Source: Lecanosticta acicola (taxonomy: Eukaryota; Ascomycota; Dothideomycetes; Mycosphaerellales; Mycosphaerellaceae). From it: a stretch of 64,000 nt of DNA. Each line of letters opens with the position of its first letter. Within the stretch, counting starts at the first letter, position 1. Below are positions 44,415 through 54,290 of this stretch, piece by piece. A program made the position numbers and the translations under genes. The notes beneath the pieces are model-generated. The model had not been told where the DNA came from. It saw nothing but the letters and a program-made list of their open reading frames with translations, and ran no database searches. The stretch spans positions 124,001 through 188,000 of the forward strand of contig CAVMBE010000032.1 in the NCBI GenBank assembly GCA_963674455.1. Direction: 5' to 3'.

Positions 44415-45683
44415 ATGGCTGTCGCAAATGGCGACGTCCGGCATCGACATGCCCATGGGAATGCGCCATCATTGGTCAACGGCGCTACCATAGCCGGCAA
44501 GAACGATATCGCGCATACAAACGATGATGAAGCCAAGTCTTCTTCGAATCTACTCAACCTCATCATATGCGTTGGGGGCATTTACGTATCCTTGTAAGTT
44601 GGGTTGATTTCCGGCCACTTTGTCGCAAAAGCTCACTGGCCCAGTATAACATGGGGAGTTCTTCAGGAACGCATCACGACCACCAACTACGGCACCAGCA
44701 GGGACCCTGAAGTGTTCAAATTCTCCGTCGTGGTCAACACTATCCAGTCGACATTCGCGGCATTACTGGGATATATCTACGTATTGGCCACTCGCAAATC
44801 GTCTTCGGACCTTCCGATCTTCCCATCAAGACATATCATTTTCCCGTTGACACTGGTCGCCATTACCTCATCTCTTGGATCTCCCTTCGGTTACGCATCT
44901 CTGGCGCACGTGGACTACATCACTTTCATCCTTGGCAAGTCTTGCAAGCTGCTCCCGGTGATGTTCCTGCATGTCACCCTATACGGGAGACGATACCCTT
45001 GGTACAAGTATGTCGTCGTTTTACTTGTGACTATTGGCGTTGCTGTCTTCACCCTCCACCAGCCTGCGAGCTCGAAAAAGAAGGGGCCCGAACGCAGCAG
45101 TATCTATGGGCTCGTGCTGCTCAGCATCAATCTTCTTTTCGATGGTTTGACGAACACTACACAAGACAGCATCCACTCAAGATTTAGAGGCTACACTGGA
45201 CAACAGATGATGTGCTCACTCAATCTGATGAGTACATTGTTGACTTCGAGTTATCTATTACTTTCACCATACATTGCGCATACCGGTGTTGGTGCCTTCT
45301 TTGGAATGGACCTCTGGAAATATGCGGGCGAACTGGAAGGCGCTATTGCTTTCATTCAGCGTCATCCGGCTGTTCTGCGCGATATTCTGGCGTTTGCTGC
45401 GTGCGGCGCCCTCGGACAGGTTTTCATCTGTAAGTACACCCTGACCTCGAGTTGTAGCTCTTGCTGATCTGTCCTAGTCATGACTCTGTCGATCTTTGGA
45501 AGCCTTTTACTGGTCACAGTCACCGTCACGCGCAAAATGCTGACAATGATTGTCTCCGTGGTGTGGTTTGGACATAGACTTACGGGGATGCAATGGCTTG
45601 GAGTGGGGCTTGTATTCGGAGGCATTGGGCTGGAGGCGCAGTTATCGAAGATGGAAAAGCAGAAGAAGAAGAAAGCGAATTGA
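44415..45683 (+). CDS. HUT1: UDP-galactose/ER nucleotide-sugar transporter Hut1 (SLC35B family)
   Basis: Three exons (44415-44593, 44645-45429, 45478-45683), introns of 51 and 48 nt, 389 residues. A hydrophilic N-terminus leads into about ten membrane spans: the first junction rebuilds YVSFITWGVLQERI; further markers are LGKSCKLLPVM, LLFDGLTNTTQD and the C-terminal VVWFGHRLTGMQWLGVGLVFGGI. The C-terminus is Lys-rich (KKKKAN), a typical dilysine ER-retention signal. The family carries UDP-galactose or other nucleotides across the ER membrane and supports protein folding. Substrate is inferred from the family. Confidence 0.93.
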
Positions 45684-45939
45684 GTCCCATGGTCTGGATA
45701 CAGTGGATAGAGATACATACTCTGGAGACATACCAGACTGTTGTTTGTTGCGTTCTGTGCCGGCATTCAGCGATCTGTTTTGGAGCTCACCTGTTCGGCC
45801 GAGACGGGTGCCTGCATTAGCGACGGGAGCACCTTGCAGCGGACCGCAAGCGCGCGGAAGACAGAACCCAGGCGTGAAGTCTGTGCTCCACTGCTCACTA
45901 CTTTACCGCCTTCGACCAATTTTGTTTCTCCTTTTCAAC

Positions 45940-47592
45940 ATGCTCATGTCCGGTGTTGACGAGATCATGGCCACGATGAATGGACTCTCAGCGTCGCCTA
46001 GCTATGCCGAGCGACTCGAGGCGTTCAGACAGTCCGACGCTGAGCGGGACGCGATGGTCGCCGCAGTCATTAAAGAGCTGGAAGAGCTGAAGGTACAGGT
46101 TGCTGAGAAGACGGATGACTTAAGCAACGAGATCGCCTCAAGGAGAATGTGGCAAGCGCGTGCCACCCAGAGCGAGCAGGCGCTGGCACAGCATAAGCAA
46201 ACATCGGTATGAATTCTCAATGTCCGAAATCGTGTTTTAGTACAGTACCGGTGCTGAACCCCTGCAGAACTCCAATAACTTCGTATTGGCCGTGATAGAT
46301 GGCGACGGCGCTCCCTTCCAGGACGTAAGTGCCTGGATTTGCCACTTCGTCCAAGGTCGCAGTCTGACAAGATGACAGTATTTATACAGCATGGGCAAGG
46401 ACGGCGGCGCTGAAGCGGCTCAGAAGCTCTATGTTGGACTCCGAGAACATCTGCAATCCATCTATCCAGATGCCAATGTGTCTGACTGGAATATGTGAGT
46501 ACGGAAACATCAATCTCTCGTCTGCATCCCGATTGACTTTAGTTCAGAGTCGTACAAGTCGTCTTGAACCTACAAGGACTGGCTACGAAGCTGCAATCCT
46601 GCGGCTTGATATCTAATCCAAACGAATTGCTCGCATTTGGTCGGGCTTTCGGCCTTGCCCAACCTCTCTTCAGCTTTGTCGATGTGGGCGGTGGCAAGGA
46701 GAGAGCCGACCATAAGATTCGGGAGACTTTACGTCTTTACCTGCCAATATCTCAGTGCAAACACGTATTCTTTGGACCTTGCCACGACAACGGCTACCTC
46801 CCGGTCCTCGAGCCTTACCGGCGAGACTCGTCCATGGCATCGCGCCTAACTTTAATCGAGACAAGACCGGCGGAAGGGGGCTTCATCGAGTTGGGCCTAA
46901 GGCGCATGCGACTCCCGGTCGTCTTCCGGTCTGAGAATCTTCCAGCCGCCAGGAGCGTAGTCTCGCCAGCTCCCCTCGCTACTCCGGTTAGAACACCATC
47001 GGGCATCGAACCGACGCCTCTGGTGCCACAATTTCCGAAGGCTGCCAGTCCAGCTCCTTCCACGGCGTCCACGCACTCTGCAGCCAACTCAGCATCGTGG
47101 GCAGCAATCGGCAAGAACGGTGGCGCAGGCAAGAATTTCGACATCGCCCCAAGGAAGACTCCGGTACGTCGCTTCATACTCTTGAATGGCTACGGGGACC
47201 GCCTTGACGAGAAGCTTCCCAAGCCGGATGGAGGTGCAGAAACACGCTTTGCCAAGCGCGTGGAGGCCAATGGCAAATACTGTAACAACTATTACCTTAC
47301 TGGAAGATGTGAGGCTGGCGAATACTGTGACTACATTCACGGCGAGAAGCTCACTCCCGGAGAGATGCTGGTGCTGAAACACAAGTCCACCACCCGCAAC
47401 TGCCCGGATCGCTCTACGTGTAGGGACTTCGACTGTACCTTTGGCCATCATTGCAAGTTCGGCAATAACTGCTACTTCGATAGGTGTCATTTTGAGGGCA
47501 CTCATAACATGGACCTTGAGCCTGCGAGGAAGCTGTATGAGGATGGTAGTGAAGAGTGGATCGGGGGATATTTGCAGAAGCATGGGAAGTAG
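45940..47592 (+). CDS. CCCH zinc-finger protein with NYN/PIN-like domain (DUF7923-type)
   Basis: Four exons (45940-46206, 46268-46324, 46379-46494, 46548-47592), introns of 53-61 nt, 494 residues. A coiled-coil N-terminus (KELEELKVQVAEKTDDL) precedes a nuclease-like fold: FVLAVIDGDGAPF, SFVDVGGGKERADHKI and GPCHDNGY supply spaced acidic residues at the expected strand ends. A low-complexity Ser/Pro linker follows, then Cys/His fingers: a clear C-x8-C-x5-C-x3-H (YCNNYYLTGRC..CDYIH) and a second Cys/His-rich unit ending HFEGTH. The pairing of a NYN-like domain with CCCH fingers suggests RNA binding and possibly cleavage; the catalytic role is inference. The start could also be the Met two codons later. 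Confidence 0.82.
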
Positions 47593-47877
47593 TCCTTCCC
47601 TGGCGCTTCTGCCGCAATGCTCCCTACGCCAGGGAGCTGTTGCCATCAAGCAAAGTGGTTGTACAACGGGTAACATGATCCTATGGCTCGGGGTGCGCAA
47701 GAGCGAGCTAGTATAGTTAAAGAGTTAAGCATTAAATGTATCACACGAAACAACGCGGGTTTCGAGGCTGTGGCCTCTGCTAATTAGAGGTAGCTGTGGA
47801 GAGTTTGGTGAAGCTTTGAGACCGACATGTGCAAACTGATCCGATCAATTGAGAGGAGCCGTTCTGTCCCGGGTGCA

Positions 47878-48921
47878 TCACACACCAGGCATTCCTACTA
47901 TCTGTCTCCATGCGGGCAAGGCTCTAGGCAAGAAGTAGACCGCATAGATGGCGGTGAAAGCAACCAAAAGCCCGGTCAGCTTCTCAAACCAAGTGTGAAA
48001 GAAGGCAGCAGTCATCAGGAGCATCCACCAACAGAGGGCGGCAACGGCGAGAGACACCTGCACGCCCACTCCCATCTCTTTCTTCTCTTCTGGATCCGAA
48101 GCGCTCTCTTCCGCCTCAAAAGTAGGTCGTCGCACCAATCCGTCAAAGGTCAGAATCCTCCTCGCTTCTGTCAGACCTTCCATGCGCAGGACCGCCGGGA
48201 GCAGCTCCATCCACAGCATGGCGCTGCCCAGGATGAGCAGGAAGACGTGTCCGCTGATGTCGTGCCCGCCCCTCCACTGCCCACCGATCGTCTTACAGGC
48301 CGCGTGCGTGAAGACCTCTTTGATCTCGCCTGCTTCCACTTTCCGCGCCAGATCCCCCGCATCATCATCGCCGCCGCCGACGACCGCCTCACACTTTCCG
48401 CCTGTCCACCGGAAACTCCGGTCGATGATCGCGGGGCCGAAGAACCACTGCGTGACGGCGAACCAGGTGGCTGTGATGCAGAGGTAGCGCAGCGCGGCTT
48501 GACTCCGCCGCTTGGTGAATTGCGCCCGTAGCGGGGGGCCGAGCGAGGGATGGGAGAAGAGGTGGAGGAAGAAGGCGAGGGTGATCCAGATCCAGCCGAC
48601 CTTGACAAAGTAGACGTTGAAGACGTTGCTCTTCTTGGCGAAGTAGCTGGGTGCGTTGCGTGGGTCGTAGGACTGCGCGTGGGGGAGGTAGGTCGCGGCG
48701 CGGCTGGCGGGTTGTAGGATGCTGACGAGGGAGCCTAGGAGCAGAGTGCCGGGATATATCGACAGCAGCAGTGCTTCGAGGGCGGTCGGGAGGAAGGGCG
48801 AGCCTGCTGGTGGTGGAGTATTGATTTGCGACGTGGCCGTCTTCATCGTGTCCTTCGGGCCGCCGTTGGCGGACGGTGGGATGGGCACTTCGACCTTGGC
48901 TGTCGTCCGTCTGGTCGCCAT
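47878..48921 (-). CDS. SCS3: FIT2/Scs3-family ER lipid-droplet protein
   Basis: Single exon, 347 residues from the ATG at 48921 (the open frame extends upstream only from a GTG). About six membrane spans. Diagnostic segments: NVFNVYFVKVGWIW, the loop ending GGHDISGHVFLL with a first conserved His, and SAMLWMELLP; the second catalytic-type His of the family is in FFHTWFEKLTG near the C-terminus. FIT proteins are ER acyl-CoA diphosphatases that support lipid-droplet budding and ER homeostasis. Fungi carry one or two (Scs3, Yft2); I choose the Scs3 name only by convention. Confidence 0.9.
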   Translation of the reverse strand: MATRRTTAKVEVPIPPSANGGPKDTMKTATSQINTPPPAGSPFLPTALEALLLSIYPGTLLLGSLVSILQPASRAATYLPHAQSYDPRNAPSYFAKKSNVFNVYFVKVGWIWITLAFFLHLFSHPSLGPPLRAQFTKRRSQAALRYLCITATWFAVTQWFFGPAIIDRSFRWTGGKCEAVVGGGDDDAGDLARKVEAGEIKEVFTHAACKTIGGQWRGGHDISGHVFLLILGSAMLWMELLPAVLRMEGLTEARRILTFDGLVRRPTFEAEESASDPEEKKEMGVGVQVSLAVAALCWWMLLMTAAFFHTWFEKLTGLLVAFTAIYAVYFLPRALPAWRQIVGMPGV

Positions 48922-50196
48922 TAGTAGGTGTAGGTCTTGAGGAGGAAATGGGCGCGGGAAGTTGAAGGGGCTGCCTCTGTTTACCACTCGAGATGGAGAT
49001 TCACATGGAATGACGTAACAGTTGAAGATGCGCTAGCGCAAAGCCTGCTAGCACCAGCTGTCTCTTCTATCGAATTCCAATTTCTCCTGCTTGCCGCTGC
49101 AGCTAGCAACACGAAGACGTTGCAACGTAACTAGAAGCAAGTGCACGATGTTGCTGGATTGCATGTTCTCGGACGAGAGGCAATATGGGGACAAAGAGGA
49201 AAGAGCATAAACCTATAAGTGGAGGGTCCTACTCTTCCTATATCAGCCACGCCTCCAGGCGCGAACTGCGCTTTATATAATACATCAGACCTCAACGCCT
49301 CGCCGTCGCGGCGAAAAGAAATGTCAGTCTTTCATACATTGTTGCCTCTAGCCTGTCACGCCTCGTTTACAGGACACCGCTTGCCGCCGCCCAAGTCTTC
49401 TCCGCGAAGGGAGAAGATGTACGTATTATCTTCCCATTCAATCCAAACCAAACGTTTGCTCCCAGAATTATGAAGCATCTGCATTCCAAAAAAGCGGAAA
49501 TATACCCGACTTGGGATCTGTACATGTCGCTTCTCGACCTTTGAGGACGTCGTTGCAAGATTAGAGGACATTTGAGTATGAGCAATCCCTCGTCATCTAG
49601 CGCCAGCGATACCCATTCCAGCAGGTTCTCGGCGAGACGAGCTCCATCCAACAAAGTTGTTCGCTGTCCGGTAGTCCAGTGCAGGAAGGGGTCTTTTGAC
49701 CTGCCCATCGGACTGTCCTCCATCTTCTCCAGGAAAACCAGCTATCCGGCTTTCTGGCTGACTACCGTCGTAAGCCTGTCTGTAACACCACTGTCTGTAC
49801 AGCTACGAAACCCACGTCAGCGCTGGGCCTCCATTTGTTATCCACATGTTATGCACTGCCCGTTGATGAGAGCCGAGGAATGATGGAGTCATACACCAGG
49901 ATTTTGAATGTGTGATCTATGAGGAATAGAAGGACTGGAATGCTGAAAGTCGACACATGTATGCTCAAGTCATGCCCACAAAGCTTGCGTTGAGAGCCTC
50001 GTCGGGTTTTTGTGTGCCAAGAGAGAAGATAAATAGGGGAAATGCTGTCAATGAAACGCAAGAGGGAGACTGACCTCATCCGATATGAATAGTACAATGT
50101 CCAGAATCGTATACTGTATAGCGTCATGTTTGCATTAAGCGGTGGTCGATCAAGCGCGGTTTTTGAAGCCGCGTAGCGATCGTTCCAGACTACCTT
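48922..50196. other. Intergenic region FIT gene to alcohol dehydrogenase, 1.28 kb
   Basis: Contains the FIT-gene promoter and the dehydrogenase 3' flank. A 118-codon minus-strand frame (49367-49723, starts MEDSPMGRSK) and a 103-codon plus-strand frame (49572-49883) overlap each other; neither has a domain, so I leave both uncalled. No RNA gene seen. Confidence 0.5.
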
Positions 50197-51505
50197 TCAC
50201 GCTATCTTCACAACAACTTTGCCGAAGTGACCTCCAGAGAACAAGTATTGCAGCGCTTCCTGGGCCTGTTCAAACGTGAAAACTTTGTCGACCACGGGAT
50301 GAATTTCGTGCTCGGCGTAGAACTTGGTTAACTCCACGAACCTGTCTCGCGGGCCGTTGAGGATGCCTTTCAATGTGACATTCCGACGAAGGGCCAGGAC
50401 GTTCGTGTTGATGCGGTCGCTCGGGTCGTCCTCCTTTCCTGAAAGATAGCCGATACAATCGATCAAGCCACCAAAGGCAACACAATCAAAGCTCTTCCGC
50501 AGGGTTTTTGCTCCTCCCGTCTCGAAGATGACATCCGCACCTTCGTTGTCTGTCAAACGCATCACCTCGTCCTGCCATTCCGGTTGAGATATGTAGTTGA
50601 TTCCATGGTCAGCACCGAGTTGTTTTGCCCTTTCCAGCTTGGCGTCGGATGAAGATGTGATAATCGTCTTCAGACCGGCTGCGTGAGCAATCTGGAGGCC
50701 TGCGATAGACACCCCACCGGTTCCCTGCAGGAGCACGGTCCCATCGCCTCGAGCCGGATGTCCGAGAGGGCGCATCCCATTGATGCTCATCCAGGCAGTC
50801 ACAGAAGCAATAGGTAGACATGAGGCCTCCTCGTCGGTCATGTAATCGGGCACAGCAACGAGAGACTCGGCGGCTAAGCACCGGAACTCACTGAGCACAC
50901 CCGGCAGCGGCTTGCCGCTGCCGCTTAACATATCCTTCTCTTTGACTTGGCCGGTCAGATGAGTCTGATTGAAGATGGACATGACACGCTGGCCCGCTTT
51001 CCATGCCGAAGAGCCTGGATCCTCAATTGTGCCACAGGCATCGCTACAGGGCACGAGCTCTTCGGCTTCACCGACGGTCTTGTGGCTAGAGATAAGGATC
51101 AGTACGTCTTTTGGAGCGATGAAGCAGACTGCAGCAGCGGATGTTTGCCATGGACGACGCTCATCGCGGATGCAACTCGCAAGGGCGGCTGTTCCGCGCG
51201 GGATTTCGTCTCCAGATTGCAAGCACGCCGTCATGGTGAAGCGGACGGATGGCGTCCTCACTACGCTCTGCTGCGAGGATATGGCACACGTACTGGTTGT
51301 ACAATCCCATACAAACTAATCTCAGTCAGCAGAGCTGGCGAAGAGACCGGGGACCTCGATACATTCCTTCGGTGTCTCGATAGTTCAAGGATACCGCGTT
51401 GATTTTGACGAGCACTTCGCCATCCTTGGGCTGCGGTTTCTCGGCCGTGGTGAACTTGAGCTTATCCAGGCCATCTTGCTTCGTCGTCCACACCTTGATT
51501 GTCAT
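50197..51505 (-). CDS. MDR-superfamily alcohol dehydrogenase-like oxidoreductase
   Basis: About 353 residues. Exon 1 starts at 51505 (MTIKVWTTKQDGLDKL... SLNYRDTEG), and the last exon is 51085-50197 (HHKTVGEAEELVPCSD onward). Between them a microexon near 51315-51294 supplies VCMGLYN; its left junction is uncertain (donor GTCCCC at 51354 keeps phase; GTATCG at 51362 with a GAG acceptor also does). The Rossmann fold has LLQGTGGVSIAGLQIA near residue 175, and the C-terminus ends HFGKVVVKIA. No structural four-Cys zinc loop is visible. The family reduces or oxidises alcohols, enals or quinones with NAD(P)H; the substrate is unknown. A (TA)n run lies about 70 bp upstream. Confidence 0.85.
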
Positions 51506-51971
51506 GTCGTATCAGACCCGAACGGCGCCGTCGGTACTCCTGGTGAAGTGTGTTTTGGTATGAGATAGATGTATATATATATATATATTCATAAGAGGAG
51601 GATATTTTCTCCCTCTCCCGCCACGGCGTTTTGATTGGACCATTGTTATTAATATGACGGCCTATCTGGCGGGCAAGGCGAGGTCAGGTCGATGAAAGGC
51701 GCGAGGTATCGCCGCCTGCGCCTACTGTGTGCTGCCTCAGGCAAGAAGGCTGCGTCATCAGTCGCAGGCACCACATCACTCTCACTGGCGCTTCTTTTGC
51801 TCTTTACCAGCATTCTGTGACAACACCCCTTAAGGACATCCTTTTCAGGCCTTTCAGGACCGCATTTCGGGGCTGATACCAGATCTCTACGGGCCGGAAT
51901 GGAGCAAGAGCGGTGATATTGTACTCAGCAAGCGGTTCACGAGCCGGAGAGCAACAAGGAGGGACGACGGG
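51506..51971. promoter_or_regulatory. Divergent promoter region ADH-like / LMBR1-like gene
   Basis: About 470 bp. An AT run of roughly nine TA units at 51572-51589 lies about 70-85 bp upstream of the dehydrogenase ATG and may serve as a TATA-like element for it; this is inference from position. Confidence 0.5.
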
Positions 51972-54053
51972 ATGGACACCATGATTACCGCCGTGGCAGC
52001 AGAGGCGGCATCCTCAGTCGGCTCCAACATCTTCGCCGTCCTCTCTCTCCTGGCGATTGCTCTCCTGGCGCTACTCGTCATCCGGCACTACCTGCCCCTC
52101 CGATCCACGCCCTCATACCTCCTCGTGCCCGTCTTCTTGGCTCTTGCGCTGCCTTCGAGCATCATCGTCCTCGTTCCCATCGATCTCGCCTCTACCCAAG
52201 GAAACCATGGCGTATGGCTCCCCAAAAGAGTAATCCTGGTCACGTGGAGGATAACGTACTGGCTCACTTTCTGCCTCACCTGGTTCATTCTCCCTCTGCT
52301 GGGCGAGTACTGTGATGCGGGATTCAGGGACACCAAGAGCCGCATGATGTACTCATTTCGCACGAATCTCCGATATCAATTGATTATGCTGGCAACGGGT
52401 ATTGTGTGCCTCGTGTATATCGTCCTCCAAAATGGCTTCCGCGCAGACAGTATTAAAGGTCTGGTCATGGCTCTAGCATATGCTTGGGGTTTGATCCTGG
52501 CCATCGGACTCATGGGACATGGCTTGGTCGCACTACCGCGCCGCGTGTATCTTAACGCCAGCGTCAGTGGACGTCTGAAAAGGCTACAGGCCAACGCCCC
52601 GAAGATCAAAGACTCCCTAGACGAAGCAACGGACAAGCTTGACGAACTGGAGCGGACTGTTTTGCAGCTAAAGAGGCATAAAGGCGGCTCTTCACGCGCA
52701 CAGGGGGAATGGATCGACGAGCTTGCCGAGACCTCAACTCTACCAGAATCAAGGCCCGGCATGACCGCCGCCATCCATGCTACAAATCCTAGCATTCCTG
52801 CGGTGGTGACGGATCGTTATTTGGCAGATCTCACGCGCAAGCTTAAAAGAGCTCGACACCGGAAGGCTCGCTTTGTTAACGAATGGACTGATTTATGTCA
52901 ACGCGCACGGGATACCCAGGAAATTCTTGATTCCGCATCTTCAAAGCAGCTGGATTTTGGCAGAAGACGTCCGGGCGATGGGTCCTTGTTTGGACGCATG
53001 ACGGTTCTGACTCCAACAATGCGCTACCACCTACATATGAACATCATTCCGTATTTGCGCATGGCTCTAGCCGGGATTCTCGCCATCGCGTCCGTCTTGA
53101 TCGTCTGGAGCGAACTTGTCAAATCATTCGCGCCCAAGCTTTCAGTCATCGGTCTCACCGTCCTACATCATTCGGATGCCGAGCGTGGCAGCAAGATCGA
53201 CTTCGGTGGCCAGCTTATAGCAGCAGCGTGGCTACTTTACATGGATACTAGCGCTCTCTACGCTATTAGCGATGTGAAGGTCTGGGGCAACCGGGCACTG
53301 GTGAGGCGTCAAACGTACGCAGAGAGTGCGTGCTGGTATAGTTTGCAAGTCGCGAAGCTGACGGTACCGCTGTCTTACAACTTCATCACGATGATCCCAC
53401 CGGAGGTCTACCAGGAAACCAGCTTCTACAAATTCCTCGGGCAGCTGATCAACCTGATCCCTCTAGGCCAGGGCTTCAGCAGATTTTTCCCTTGCTTCTT
53501 ACTCATCCCCATGCTCGCCACGCTCTTCAACCTGTACGGCAAGGCGAAGAATGTCTTTGGGTTTGGAGTGTTGGAGGACGAGAGCGAAGGCAATCCTTCA
53601 GGTCGTGGCACTGGCGGCTGGCGAGAAGGCAGAGCCTTGATCGAGCGCGAACTTCAATCTGGCGGTGTCGGTGGTGGCGCAAATGTCGGGCTGTCAAATA
53701 GAGACGCCTCCCTGGACCTCGAACGGGGCATCTCCACACCGCCAACACAGCGTCCGCGCCCACGAGAGGGACCCTTCCGCGACGAAGGCATCCAGGACGC
53801 CAATCGCCGGTTCAATGCCATCACGAACCAGGAAGAGCCCGAAGATGACTCGCCGCGCCATTTCTATCAAGATTTCGGGGAGCGCATACGGAATACCTTT
53901 GACACGGCGGAGCAGCCAGAATGGATGAGGAATATTGGGAGTGCTTTCAAAACGCCCAAATGGATGCAGAGTGATCAACGAGATGACGCGGGAGGCTCTG
54001 TGTTATCTAGATGGTTGGGTGGCCGGCCCGAAGATGGCAGGGTCAGGCTGTAA
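51972..54053 (+). CDS. LMBR1-domain membrane protein (LMBRD2-like)
   Basis: Single exon, 693 residues. Nine or so membrane spans: the first at about 18-38, then the signature WRITYWLTFCLTWFILPLLGEYCDAG, a cytosolic coiled-coil loop (about 195-330), and the C-terminal group with SACWYSLQVAKLTVPLSYNFITMI. The tail is hydrophilic, Gly/Arg/Pro-rich and contains two WM-(R/Q) repeats (PEWMRNIG, PKWMQSD). Fungal LMBR1-like proteins are conserved but poorly understood; animal relatives act at the plasma membrane or lysosome in signalling and cobalamin export. A specific function cannot be assigned. Confidence 0.88.
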   Translation: MDTMITAVAAEAASSVGSNIFAVLSLLAIALLALLVIRHYLPLRSTPSYLLVPVFLALALPSSIIVLVPIDLASTQGNHGVWLPKRVILVTWRITYWLTFCLTWFILPLLGEYCDAGFRDTKSRMMYSFRTNLRYQLIMLATGIVCLVYIVLQNGFRADSIKGLVMALAYAWGLILAIGLMGHGLVALPRRVYLNASVSGRLKRLQANAPKIKDSLDEATDKLDELERTVLQLKRHKGGSSRAQGEWIDELAETSTLPESRPGMTAAIHATNPSIPAVVTDRYLADLTRKLKRARHRKARFVNEWTDLCQRARDTQEILDSASSKQLDFGRRRPGDGSLFGRMTVLTPTMRYHLHMNIIPYLRMALAGILAIASVLIVWSELVKSFAPKLSVIGLTVLHHSDAERGSKIDFGGQLIAAAWLLYMDTSALYAISDVKVWGNRALVRRQTYAESACWYSLQVAKLTVPLSYNFITMIPPEVYQETSFYKFLGQLINLIPLGQGFSRFFPCFLLIPMLATLFNLYGKAKNVFGFGVLEDESEGNPSGRGTGGWREGRALIERELQSGGVGGGANVGLSNRDASLDLERGISTPPTQRPRPREGPFRDEGIQDANRRFNAITNQEEPEDDSPRHFYQDFGERIRNTFDTAEQPEWMRNIGSAFKTPKWMQSDQRDDAGGSVLSRWLGGRPEDGRVRL

Positions 54054-54290
54054 TAGTCTCTGTCAATTTACGTGTCTTTGAACAGATTGCTCTGCAGGCA
54101 ACCAACAACTAACTCCCAATGCTCAACTCCCTTCACCCCTTCTTCTCCCATTTTGGAACACAGAATACAGGACCGGATTGTCGTCAAAGGTAAGATGAAG
54201 GCAATGATATTCACATCTATTCATAGTCGGCTGTCTAGATCACTGTCCAATTTTGAATCCCGGGCCCTTTCCTAGCACGATTCGGCTGCC

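Noticed and set aside
49367..49883. Overlapping frames of 118 (minus) and 103 (plus) codons
   Set aside because: Neither has a recognisable domain, and they occupy the same DNA on opposite strands.
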